From the NCBI GenBank assembly GCA_905178155.1, contig CAJINV010000012.1:1740492-1804491 (forward strand): 64,000 bases of DNA, read 5' to 3'. The notes below the pieces were generated by a model. The model was not told the origin of the DNA. It searched no databases and saw nothing but the letters and a program-made list of their open reading frames with translations. Below, one piece after another: positions 9,930 through 20,860 of this stretch. Both the position numbers and the translations under genes were made by a program. The stretch comes from Amoebophrya sp. A120. Lineage: Eukaryota > Sar > Dinophyceae > Syndiniales > Amoebophryaceae. Each line of letters starts with the position of its first letter. Positions within the stretch are counted from its first letter, which is position 1.

Positions 9930-11760
9930 CAGGGGCGACCTGATGAAGAGATGAAGATCAAAATAAAAAAACTCAAACAAATAATTCATGAGCATGCATA
10001 GGTGTGGGAAGGTAGGATGGATTTCTAAAGGTAAATAGATGGATATATTTCCACATACGAACAGGACACCACACACCACGATATCAGAATCTCTCTCATC
10101 CCTTTTCATCACGAACCGAATCCATGATATGGATTGATGGATATATTTTCATTATGGATTCATCGAAAATCAATTTTTTTTTTTGATTTTTCAAAATTAA
10201 TTCGGATCGATATGTGGGATTCTTCATCTATATCTTTTGAGAGAGAATTTGATGATGATGATGAGAATGATGATCGATAATCTCGGGTGGATCGGATCAA
10301 AGATTTGCATCAGAAATATGTCATTAAAGAAAATAAGATGGATTTCTTCAGGGTCTTGATTGAATATATGCCCAGACACGACAAGAAAGATAAAAAGGAA
10401 AAAAAATGATCGATGGAAAATCAATCTTGGAAAATATTTATCATAGGGATTCGGAAATTAATATTTGAGAATCAGAAATTCATTGATTCCATGATAAAGC
10501 AGATTCATTCCAATAAATTCGGAAATTATTTTTGAAATCTCGTATCATCTTTACCATAATTTTTTTCATTTTTCTCGAGATACATATCATGTCTCATCTT
10601 TTCTCAGATAATTTCTCTTCATAATTTTTTTTTATGAATATTTGGATCGTGCGTGCGTGCAAATGTCTTGTGCTGTGTCTTTTCTCTCGTTTTGCGGACG
10701 AAAACCGCGTGCAGCTGCCATAAACGGAATATGGATCACGACAAATGCGCCTCACCATGGGCGTTGGGGGCCGCCCGCAAGGAGTGGGTGTCCTCGGGAA
10801 GCACCTGCGCATACACGCCCAGGAACCCACGACGGTAGGATAGGATACGGCACTGCTGTGTCGTCCTGCACCCCCCCCGCGTATGCAGGTCCCAAGCCCG
10901 GTGATCCTGGGGCGGAAACCGGGGAAATGCCTAAGGGATCTTGGTTTGGCAGCAATCATACTGTAACACCATAGACCTAGAGTAGCAGTATGAATATTTG
11001 GATATCGAGATATATTCAATTGCAATTAATTCGGATATTTCGACTCGATTGAAAATTTTCTCGATATTGAAATTATATTTTTTAAAATGACCCCTGTGCT
11101 TCCACACTGGCATAATCGAAGAAAACAATTCTATTTTCGTTTTTTGTGACAAATAAACTTTTTCAACGAGAGAAACAAAAGAAAACATCAGAATGGAAAA
11201 AGAACATGAACAATTTCCAATACAAAACCAACATGAAAACAATCTTTTGGGAATCTATCAATGCGCGAATTACCTTACTCCCTCTGCGGAGATTTGGTGT
11301 TCCAACAACCCCACACAATTATTATGATTTCGAATCTTTGATTGATATCATTACCAGACAATTGAAAAAATGATGGAATCAAAAGAAGAATCCTCTCCGA
11401 CCGATATTACGACGAATTTGGATCATCATTTCGATGATATCCAGACATGATGAAACAATCACATCAATAGATTCCTATTGATTCCAACAATACATCACCC
11501 AAGAATCGGATTTTTCGAATCCGAGATAAGAATATGAGAGAAATTTTTTCTATTTGGATTATGTTTTCAATGGTGATCGATATTGTGTCCGGTCGGACGA
11601 TAAAATCGGAATAATCATAGATGAGATCCATGCATTCATCCATATAAGATCTACCGAAAAAAAAAATAAAACACCATGCCGAGGCCTTCGGAACATATTA
11701 GCCGAAATATCAATGGCATCTCGCCTCATTATATGACCTGCAGCAGGATCGAGGATCACA
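9930..11760. other. AT-rich island with embedded GC-rich block
   Basis: Sequence is dominated by A/T with recurring GGATATATT, GAAATT and GATTCC-like words, in contrast to flanking DNA. A GC-rich block at about 10640-10970 sits inside it with fairly sharp edges. No long ORF, tRNA or rRNA is recognised. An organellar or viral insertion is conceivable, but no diagnostic gene is present. Confidence 0.55.
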
Positions 11761-12324
11761 ATCCATAATTAGCGCTGCGCGCGCCTGTTGTTTTGGCAAA
11801 CAACATCGTCAGCCATGGGTTGATCCATGGATCGTTCATCGGCTGCCTGCCTGCCATGTGTGTGCTTGGCGCGGAGAAAATTGGGCGCGCCAACTTACTG
11901 CGGCGCGCTTCGTTTGCGAAGAAAATGCTTAGCCAGTTCGGTATTCGGGGCCCCACCCGCCCGACCCCCGAATGAACGGGGGTGATAGAGGCTCAGATGG
12001 GCGGCGACAGACGCAACCGCGTCGACCATTGTATGGGGCCGCAATGTGTTAGTGGGCCCACAACGGTCGAAGGAGAACGGAAGGGACGCGCGCGGCCTCA
12101 CGCGCCAACTGCAAAGAAACACTTGCAGGGGGGCCGCTTGTTTTCCGCGCCCCGACGCGGGCCGACGGCGCTGCCCGTTCTGGGCGGCGCGGCCCGGTTG
12201 TTCCCCTTGCGCGCGGAACTGTACGCGGCAAACTGGTCGGGGCCGTTATCCCTGACTCGCTTTATCGCGGCCGGAATGCCGGCGCGCGCCTCAAACGCCG
12301 CGAACGCTGCCCCCCGGGGAACTC

Positions 12325-12345
12325 CGCGGCGGTAGGAATCGAACC
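12325..12345. other. Short GC hairpin
   Basis: GGCGGT and ACCGCC arms form a perfect 6-bp stem around a 9-nt loop. It resembles a tRNA T-arm at first sight, but the full cloverleaf does not fold. Confidence 0.4.
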
Positions 12346-13661
12346 GCCAAACTACAAATCGCGAACCTTCTGCCTGGGCATCTTGCCCAGAAGCGACGAC
12401 CACTATTCGACGATAGGGCAGCTTTCCGCTAGCGGCGCCCTTCGGCTTTGCCGGGTCACCATGCAGATCGTCGACCCAGAACCGCGCTGGGCCCTCGGTG
12501 ACGCTGTGCGGGTCCTCTATGCAGTTGCTTGCACAGACAAGGGCGGCGCTCCAATAGCATAGCTGTCGCCTTATGTGGCCATTGTTTGACCTGACACAGC
12601 CCGTCTTGCTTCTTGTTGACGGCGCTGTAGCTGCTCAAGGGGACGCGCGTCGGCTGTGCAATCCATGCCATGGGTGTGGGAGATAGAACATCACGGCCGC
12701 CACGACCGGGCCGGTCATCCATGCGGAGCAGACAGGGCCGGGCAGAGAGAGTGGCGAAATATGTACACCACCGGCGCCAACAGTCGGGCACATCCACCTA
12801 CCTGCGGGCGTAAGCGAATAAAACCGCCCACGGCTCCCGCCACGAGGCTGTGACTGGCCCATGCGCCCGGAAACTCCTGACGAACAAGCCCACCACTGGG
12901 CGCGCGCGGCGCTGCACTGTCAACGTTCAGGGCGTCAAACTACGCTCCTCGTGTCTTGTTGGTTCTTGAATTCGTCGCTGAGAGCAGCATCGGCGTTGCA
13001 ACTAGGCTCGCCTCTCCTGCCATTCCATCCCGACTCTCAGACAAACATCCCTCCAGATTCGTTCGCAGGGCCCCCACCGGTCAAGAGCAATGCGCTAGGT
13101 TGGTTTCGTCCAGTTCTAGTTCCGTTCTCTTCACTTCTCGTCGCTCATGGTTCTCTCTCTGTACTCTGTCCCCCGAACAAACTAGTCAGTCATGGAGTTT
13201 TCCAGACTGAGGAAACAAAAGAAAGTAGCAGCTGTTGTTTATTTTCTTCGAAGGTGTTTCCCATAAAAGGCACAAACAAGGTTGAGTAAAACTAAAATAA
13301 GTAAGTACTTTCCCAAAAGTCGACGAAGGCAAGAGTTGTACGTGAAGATGGAGAAGGTGTCAAATAAGGACGATAGGATCAAGCCTGTCAAGATGAAGAT
13401 TTTCGTTTTATCAAACATAGAAAAGTTGCAAGCGTTGAAATTGCGTATTCCTTTATAGATACAGTTGAAATAGTTACATTTTGCAAACGTGGCAGCATCG
13501 TGACGTGTGTAACATAGAGATATTTTTGTTTCTTTCCAGCTGATCGATATCAACAAACGACGCAAATTCATCGGTGATCAAAAAAATTCAAAGTGTAACA
13601 AGTAGTCAAAAAGCACCACTGCTAGGACTAGCAGCTGCTGTCCGGCGGTGCCCACGACGTG

Positions 13662-16600
13662 TTACGCCAACGCCGCAGCCATAGTTGTGCCCAGCGTCGC
13701 AATCGCAAATGCACTCCACGCCAACCCAAATTTCCCCGTCGCGAAGCTGCTCACCGCCGCAGTTCCCCCGCTGCTCGCCGGCGTGCTGCTCGACAAAACC
13801 GCGGAGGCCGACTTCGCTTGAAAGTCCGAGGCAATGCCCGCATTCACCAGCGCCGCGCCGACGTGGGTCTGAAACGCGGAAGACACCGTCGCGGCGTTCG
13901 CGTTCTGCACCAGCGCGACGACAGAAGCTGCCTCTGCAGCGTCGGTGGTCGCCACCGTGTAGTCGACATCCAATGTCGGTTCGTTGGAGGTCGTGTTGGA
14001 TGTCAGCAGACGGAGGGAAAAGGCGTCTTCTTGGTCAGCAGTGTCCGTGTCGCTGTTTTTGCTTGTAGTTCTCACCGGTTCTTGTTGCTTTTCCATGAAC
14101 AGCTTTTCCTCCAACATTCGGCGGACTACGATGGTGACGCTATTAATCGTCACATCCGCGTCAGTGATACTTGCGGCGCCGAACATCGCGGCCAGTCCGG
14201 CCTTCAAAGCGGACACAAAGTTTGTGTTGGCCAGCAGCGTTTCCGAGGTCGACCCGGTCGGGACCTGCATCACGCAGCGCAGCGTTTGCCGGTACTCGCC
14301 AGCGGCGAAGGTCGTGGTGGCTGAAGTAGTACGGGGAAGTTTTGATGGTGTAGGATAGTACGATAAAACGTCAATTACGCATGGCAAGTTCATTATCATC
14401 TTCTAGAGTTTCTCATGCTATTTTTGAAACAAAACCGAAGACGCTTCTAACGTATTAATTAATACATGTGCTGGTCGTAGGCGATGTCGTGGTCGTCGTG
14501 CCACTGCTGCTGCTCGTCCCACCGCTTGCACTGGTCCCGGAAGTAGTGGTTGTCGTGAAATTATGCATTGCAAAAGCACAGCACTAAGTACAAATCGAAA
14601 TCGCGTGACAAATTTTGATTTTCTCAATGGGGAGAAAGCTTGTCGTTGTCATGCAGATTTCGGTAAAATAAAAATGCTAGATCTGTCATGCAAGACAGCA
14701 ACTTGAACTTCTTGTACTAGTTAGCACGATCTTTTGAGTAGGCGTGGGCCTGTAGGCCTAAATTCCGGTCGGTTGGTCGGTCGGTTGGTTGGTTTTGGAC
14801 AGACGACAATTGACCGAATTTCCGACTTATGGAAAAACGCATATCGGTTTCGGATTTAGAAGACAACCGCAACGGCAAGGAGGGCGAAACACGATAGGGG
14901 GGTGGTCGGGGCGCGCGGCGCACCTGCCTCCCTACCGGGGCTGCAGCCCGCCCCTGCGAGGCTGGTAGCGCCGCATCCTATCGCCGCCCAGTAGGCACTT
15001 CCGCCAGGGCGGCAGAAAGGTCTCGGCAGAAGGAGAGTTCGATGTGTCCACGCAACACAGACGCAAATCTGTGTTGATGCGTGGACGCCAATCTGTGTTG
15101 CGCGCGCCACAGATCTGTGCTGCGCGCAGCTCGCCGCAGACACAAATCTCCGCTGCGTGCGCGCAGCACAAATCGGCGCTGCGCGCAAATCTGTGCTGCG
15201 TGTTGCGCGCAAATCTGTGTTGCGCGCAGCTCGCCGGAGACACAAATCTGTGTTGCGTGGGCGCGCATCTGTGTTGCGCGCAACACAAAGCAGTGTTGCG
15301 CGCAGCTCGCTGCCGACACAGATCTGTGCTGCGTGGACGCAATCGGAGCTCCAGGGGGCCTCGTGAGAGTTTGCGCCTGTGAGATAGAAAGAGGTCGGGG
15401 CTCCAATGCTGCACTTTTCTCCAGCCACGGCCTGCGTTTCCTCAACCCAAGCAAAACACACTTGGGAAATAGAGACAAATTCGCGCAAAATTTGGATCAG
15501 CCCCCGCTTGGTCAAGCCGCGCGGGGGCTTTTTGCGCAACCCCTTGGCTTCGCGAGTCCCTTGCTTGCAAGCCCCCTGCTAATAGATTGGGCCATAGGCG
15601 ACGCACGCTCGCCCCACCCCCTCCCCCCCCGCTTGGCAGGTGGGCTGGTAGGTCGGTAGGCGTGGCCAATAGCCAACACACGCTCCCTCGCCCCCCCCCG
15701 CTTGGCAGCTGGGTGGGTGGGTCGGTAGGCGTAGCCAATAGGCAACGCACGCTCGCCCCGCCCCCCCCCACCAGGCAGGTGGGTGGGTAGGTCGGTAGGC
15801 GTGGCCAGTAGGCAGCGCACGCTCGCCCCACACCCCCACCTGCCTGGTGGGTGGGTAGGTCGCTCGGCAGCCCGGCCAATAGGCAGCGCGCGCTCGCTCC
15901 ACCCACCCACCAGGCAGGTGGGTGGGTAGGTCGGTAGGCGTGGCCAAGAGGCAACACACGCTCACCCCACCCACCCACCTGCGAGGTGGGCGGGTAGGTC
16001 GGTAGGCGTGGTCAATAGGCAGCGCACGCTCGCCCCACCCGCCCACCAGGCCCGTGGGTGGGTAGGTCGGTAGGCGTAGCCAAGGGGCAGCGCACGCTCG
16101 CCCCACCCACCCACCAGCGAGGTGGGTGGGTAGGTCGGTGGGCGTGGCCAATAGACAGCGTTTGCTCGCCGCACCCATCCACCAGGCTGGTGGGTGGGTA
16201 GGTCGGTAGGCGTGGCCAATACGCAGCGCACGCTCCCTCGCCCCACCCACCCACCAGCGAGGTGGGTGGGTAGGTCGGTAGGTGTGGCCAATAGGCAGCG
16301 AGCCCTGCCTCGCCCCACCCACCCACCAGGCTGGTGGGTCGGTAGGTCGGTAGGCGTGGCCAATAGGCAGCGCGCGCTCCCTCGCCCCACCTACCCACCA
16401 TGTGGGTGGGTAGGTCGGTAGGCGTGACCAGTAGGCAGCTGTCTCTGGGTGGCAAGGGATAGGTAGGTAGGTGGATCGGTGCGATCACGGTACTACAATG
16501 AATCGAAAAGACGCCAGGTAGGTGGGTAGGTCGGCAGCTTCAACAGTAATAATAGACGAATCTCAGAAAAACACAAAACACAATGGAGCGGGTTCGGTCA

Positions 16601-19600
16601 ATTGTCGTCTGTCCAAAACCAACCAACCGACCGACCAACCGACCGGAATTTAGGCCTACAGGCCCACGCCTATTGGATCTTTTTGCATTTGATACACAGT
16701 TTGCGCGATCAGAACCGTCTGATTCACCGTCACATTCCCGCCAACCGTTCCACTACTCACGTCGAAGGGCGGGCACGCCCCCCGAGTGTCCTTTGGCGCG
16801 TCCCCCTTGCAGGCGCCAACGCACTCGAACGCCGTCGGGCCGGAGCACGCGGTGCACGCGGAATCGCAGTTCACGCAATCACCAATCGAGGTTTCGAGGT
16901 AGGTTCCAGTAGCGCAATCCGAGGCGGTTTTCGGCGTGAAGTACTGCTGCCGGATGCAGAGTATGCAGTGCACAAGCATCGCACTCGTAGTAATTGCGTT
17001 TATGCATTACAAATCTTTTGCTTAAGGCAAATCCGCATTACAAATTCGATTCGTAAATGCTAAGTCGATTTGTAATGCAATTTGTATTAGTACGATACCT
17101 TTGGTGCAATGCATACAGAGTTTCGTTCCAGAAACCGTGACAGCACTGTCTTCGTTCGTCTTCCCGTTGACCAATTGCGTACCGGTCAAGGGGCCGCCGA
17201 GGTAGATCGTGTTGGTAACACCGTCGACGGTGAAAGAGGTTGAGGTCGTCAGTTTGCTGCAACTGGTCCACAAGGTCCCTCCAGAGGTGTACTGCCGGCA
17301 GCACATCAAGGCCGCGCACGAGCTGCTTGTGTCATCTGAATCCCGCAACGGAAACTGCGTTGCGCGTTCCGCCGTCACGGCCTCGCACTGCTTGTCCTTG
17401 GTCATGACACAGGTTTTCGCGTAGCAGGTAGAAGATTTCGAATCCGCAGCGTAGGTGCAACTCGTTCCCCACTGCTTGCCCTTGTCACTGGGGCAAACAC
17501 CAGAAGACCCGCTGCAGGTTTCCGCCTCGTCACACTGCGAATCCACCGCCGCCCGACAAACCGTTCCCGCCGCTTTGAACTGACAGGTGGAGGAATCGTA
17601 TCAAGTGCAAAAGTGTCTGGGACTGGAAGAGTGTAGACTTGTCATGCAGATTTTCCATGACCCATGAGGGCTGCAGTGCGGGACTTAGCATGACAGACTC
17701 TGCGAGGTCTCTGCCATGCCTATCCTGCACGAGAAATTCCTTTCCAACTTGGTCAAAAGTGGACAGCTTTTGGCACTCATGCAACACAGATTTGTGCATG
17801 CTTCGGATTTACCATGACAAGTTGCAACCTTCCAGACCCAGACATATTTGCAATGCATAAATCGCAGCACAGCTCTTGGCTGTTCCCGCCCGCGCACTGG
17901 GCGCCGGACTTCAGTTTGCAGGTGGGGCACTCACAGCACGTGTCGGTCGTCGCGCCGCCGCAGTCGCACTCCTCACCGTAATCAATCCCCCCATTCCCGC
18001 AAACGGGAGAAACGGCTAGCGCGGAGGGGAGAGTGCATTGATTCTGGAAGCACATCCCGTTCCGGACATCCCAGGGGTTCGATTTGTGCCAACAGGGGGT
18101 GCCATCGGGCACCGTCATTTGTTTCCCATGCGTGGAAAAGTACTGGCCGCATTCCGTCGACGCCTGCCCCTTCTCGTGGCAGACGAGACTCCCACACGGG
18201 TCGTTGTACCGCTCACAGGTGGTGGACAAATCCCAATTTTTCCCGGACGAGGCGGCGAACATGTTCTGGATGTCTACCGAACAGGTTTTGTTCATCGACC
18301 CGCACATGCCGCCCATACAGCTCCCACTGTAACTCACCCCCGTTTGCGCGTAGGTGGTCGTGCAGGCTTTCCCGGGGTACTCGTACGTGTCTTTTGGACA
18401 CTCTTTCGTTCCTCCCGCGCAGGTCTCCGCGATGTCGCAATCGTCGTTTTTCTTCGCCCGACAGACAAAATTCTCGCTGGCAGCCCGGAACATACAGTTG
18501 TTGCAGCACGGGCCAGTGGCGTCGGAGCACTGGTAGGAAGCTTGGGCGAACTTGCAGGTTGCGCCGTTGCAACAGGCGTCGATGGAACTGCAGTCGGAAG
18601 CGCCACAGTCGCAATCCTCCCCAGATTCCACGAGCCCGTTCCGGCACACCGGGTCACCCATCACGTAGGAGGGCTGGTTTTCCAGGCAAGGTCCGTTGTC
18701 CACGTAGGACTCTGTGAAAAACGTGTTGACATTGTTCGCTGAACAGTCGGAAAAGCGGGTGCTGTATCCATAGTAAATTTTCCGTGCAAGACGTACCAAT
18801 GCGGTTTGTGCATGACAAAAGTTTCTTTCAATCCCAATCAGCAACAGCATGACAGACGCTATGCCAATATAAGCTGGCGAAATTTGTGATGCATTTTGTA
18901 CGTGTACAGGATATTTGTATTGCATATGCTGGCATCGCCGCCACCAACTGCCTCCATAATGAAGCCGGACTGGGGGCAGGCGGAGTTGCTGCCGCCGCCA
19001 TCGTGATTCATGCCGAAGTTGTGACCGACCTCGTGGGCGATCACGGCGGCGCAGTCGGCCTGGGATTTTTTGCAGGGTTTTGGTGATGCGGTGGGGGTTT
19101 TTGCATTATCATGCAGGTTCTTTTCACAGAAGGATTACACTTTGTCATGCGAAGATGAACACCTTCACCTCTATACTCGGACTCCCAACCAAATAAATCA
19201 AGCACTTCTATACCTTCGCACTCTCGGTCTGCGCGCACATGTTGACGTTTCCACTCCGACTGACCAAGCACATCACCCCCATCCCCGCTAACCCGACCGT
19301 GCTCCCGTCGAAGTCCCGGCCACTCAACAACACCCGGTTGTCGTGCGCGACGACATTACCCGACTCCAAATTCGTCCGCGTCCACTCGTTGAATTTGGAC
19401 AACAGGTCGCTGCAATCCGTTTCCGACCCGACCTTCGTCACGGTCGCCTCGTACGGATCGCCATTGACGTATGTGTGCTGCCCGATCAACACGATCTTGA
19501 TGTTTTTCGCAAAGGTCCCGGCGGACGGGTTGCTGTTACTGTTTTCGTTGATGTAAATCGTGTTTACCAAGTTCATCACCGCGGTCGTGTGCGCCGCCAT

Positions 19601-20860
19601 GGTCGGCGTACTGGCAGGCGTGCCACCAAACAAATCGTACCGAGATTTGTCGTTGACCGCAAGCACCTCGACGTACTTCTCCGTTCCGGAAACGGAAAGC
19701 TGTCGGACGTAGGACTGCACATCGGTGTGGTATTCGGACGTGCGGTCGGTCGGGGAAAGGAAACGGAGGTTGTGCTTCAGAGGAGAATCTTCAGGAATTT
19801 CGATGTTGTAGTTTTTCGTGCTGCCTGCTCCCTTGCCGACATCCAATGCCGCGCTGTTGTTCATCGTGTCCGCATCGTCTGGCAACAAAGTGAAAATGAC
19901 AGTGGAAGAAGACAGCTCCTTCTGCAACTGCCGCTGCGCCCCGCTTTCCTCCAAAATGTTTTCAATTTCGTTTTCCACCACTTTCATCCGCACCAACGCG
20001 TCCAACCCCTTCGGGTTGCAGCTGTGTGCGCCGATCACCAAATGCGCAGATTTTTGCTTCTTCCCGGTTGCAACGAGCTTCTCTTGATCCATCTCCACTC
20101 CCGTTCCCTGGTAGTAGCACAGCTCCTTCACCTATCCAGGAAAAAAACTGTGTAAGTGTAAATTTGTAGGAAAAGCAGCATCACAAACTCGCCTTGCATT
20201 ACAGGGAAAACCTGTCATGCGCAGCTGGTACGTGGAAACACATATTAAAGCTGCCTATGACGCACATCCAGCATGACGCGCGTAAACAATTTTGCATTTT
20301 CTGCATCACAGACTATACACTCACACAGCTTTTTTCTTGCATATCACCATCGGCTGTCTTTCCACCTGTCCGTTCCCGTAGTCCAGGACGTGCTCGGCGT
20401 TGGCAGTCACCAGCTGGCGGTTTTTCTTCAAGTGGACGTCAAATTTTTTGGTTCCAATGGTCATCTCGATGTTCAAATCTTCCGGGTGGGTGGAGATGTG
20501 GGACCGGTTCAGGAGCTGACGCTTCTTCGCAGATGTTGTTGAATGGGATTTAGCCCTGCTTGTTTCCCGTTTCTGCTTGTCTGCTTCCTCATCCACCAGC
20601 TGTCTCTCATGCGCGCCGATCCAACGCAGCTCCACATTTGGCGAGTGCTCCCCGAAGAAGTCTTGCAGCAGCTGGCGACGTGTTTCCGAGGCCTCTTCCG
20701 CTTCGTGTTCGGAGTGGTGGTGACTGTGGTCGTGGTCTCGGTCGTGGGCAGAAGCTTCATGTGCGGACGAGAGGAAAAGGAGAAGTGCCGGGAGATGACG
20801 GAGCTGTTTGGAGGACCGGTGGCAGCAAAGGCCGTGGAGGTAGTGCGGCGTGGCTGCCAT
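13662..20860 (-). CDS. Reprolysin/ADAM-type (M12B) zinc metalloprotease, GPI-anchor-like C-terminus
   Basis: Eight exons (20860-20344, 20127-19214, 19059-18927, 18759-17860, 17593-17116, 16956-16695, about 14556-14466, 14320-13662) encode about 1,317 residues. In order: signal sequence ([13 protein letters not shown]), a His/Asp-rich prodomain, the metalloprotease domain with [11 protein letters not shown] (three zinc-binding His and the catalytic Glu; 19003-19035), the conserved [13 protein letters not shown] segment, two disintegrin-like Cys-rich stretches ([16 protein letters not shown]; later [17 protein letters not shown]), further Cys-rich modules, a Thr/Ser-rich linker, a domain with a repeated TSDADV-type fold of unknown family, and a hydrophobic end [14 protein letters not shown] fitting a GPI signal. 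It is likely a cell-surface protease. Introns: five introners and two GT-AG introns; total removal keeps the frame. The start ATG at 20858-20860 directly precedes the signal sequence. Confidence 0.88.
14321..14465 (-). other. GT-AG spliceosomal intron in the protease gene
   Basis: 145 nt on the minus strand, donor GTATTAAT, acceptor CTACTTCAG. It joins a Thr/Ser-rich linker in frame. No inverted repeat or flanking 5-bp repeat. Confidence 0.7.
15040..15345. repeat. Degenerate array of CACAGATCTGTG-type palindromes
   Basis: Repeated GCGCGCAACACA and CAAATCTGTGTTGCG words in alternating orientation, interspersed with AGCTCGCCG. All frames stay open, giving spurious ORFs on both strands. Confidence 0.75.
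15600..16440. repeat. Tandem repeat array, about 65-75 bp units
   Basis: About 12 units of GTGGGTAGGTCGGTAGGCGT, GGCCAATAGGCAGCGCACGC and TCGCCCCACCCACCCACC. The GTGGGTGGGT and ACCCACCCAC parts are complementary, so each unit boundary can fold back. The TAGGCGTGG word recurs in the element's terminal repeat. Confidence 0.9.
16962..17115. mobile_element. Introner, family A
   Basis: 154 bp, TSD CAGAG intact, in the Cys-rich part of the protease gene. Confidence 0.92.
17599..17859. mobile_element. Introner, family B
   Basis: 261 bp, TSD AATCG intact. Removal restores CCDSSTCQF in a disintegrin-like module. Confidence 0.93.
18765..18926. mobile_element. Introner, family G-like
   Basis: 162 bp, TSD TGCTG intact. 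Removal joins GGGDA to STRFSDCSA in the protease domain. Its inverted repeats are the most diverged I placed in G. Confidence 0.85.
19060..19213 (-). other. GT-AG spliceosomal intron in the protease gene
   Basis: 154 nt, donor AAG|GTATAG, acceptor AAATCCCAG|GCC, located just before the zinc-binding motif. No terminal inverted repeat. Confidence 0.88.
20133..20343. mobile_element. Introner, family I
   Basis: 211 bp, TSD TCACC intact. Removal gives [11 protein letters not shown] across the prodomain junction. Confidence 0.92.

Larger units (their letters stand above)
9743..13661. other. Gene-poor region between the hypothetical gene and the protease
   Basis: No supported gene. From left to right: mixed sequence, an AT-rich island (about 9930-11760) interrupted by a GC-rich block, a GC-rich tract (about 11760-12960), and mixed sequence up to the protease stop codon. 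Confidence 0.6.
14736..16675. mobile_element. Nested inverted-repeat element with 8-bp TSD
   Basis: Flanked by GATCTTTT at 14728-14735 and 16676-16683. Terminal inverted repeats of about 80 bp begin TAGGCGTGGGCCTGTAGGCC, three bases in from each end, and contain GGTCGGTTGGTCGGTCGG runs. No transposase ORF is present, so it is non-autonomous. The 8-bp TSD is the size typical of hAT elements. Interior: palindromic ACACAGATCTGTGT-rich sequence (15040-15345) and a tandem array (15600-16440). Confidence 0.85.
14562..16694. mobile_element. Introner, family A, carrying a nested 1.94-kb element
   Basis: The left end is a typical family A end, and the right end GATCTTTTTGCATTTGATA is the detached right end of the same element. 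Without the nested insert it is about 185 bp. The flanking pentamers are GAAAT and CACAG, so the TSD is no longer recognisable. Excision with one 5-nt repeat still gives the frame required by the flanking exons. Confidence 0.75.

Noticed and set aside
10642..10974. 110-codon ORF in the GC-rich block of the AT-rich island
   Set aside because: No recognisable motif, and ORFs in both strands overlap it; composition alone explains the openness.
12320..12420. tRNA-like sequence (reverse strand GGTTCGATTCC)
   Set aside because: The T-arm-like hairpin has a 9-nt loop, and no matching acceptor, D and anticodon arms fold around it.
15040..16490. Overlapping repeat ORFs on both strands (YRPTHPP-, CAQHRSV-type)
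   Set aside because: Caused by tandem repeats in the nested element; all frames are open and none has protein-like composition.
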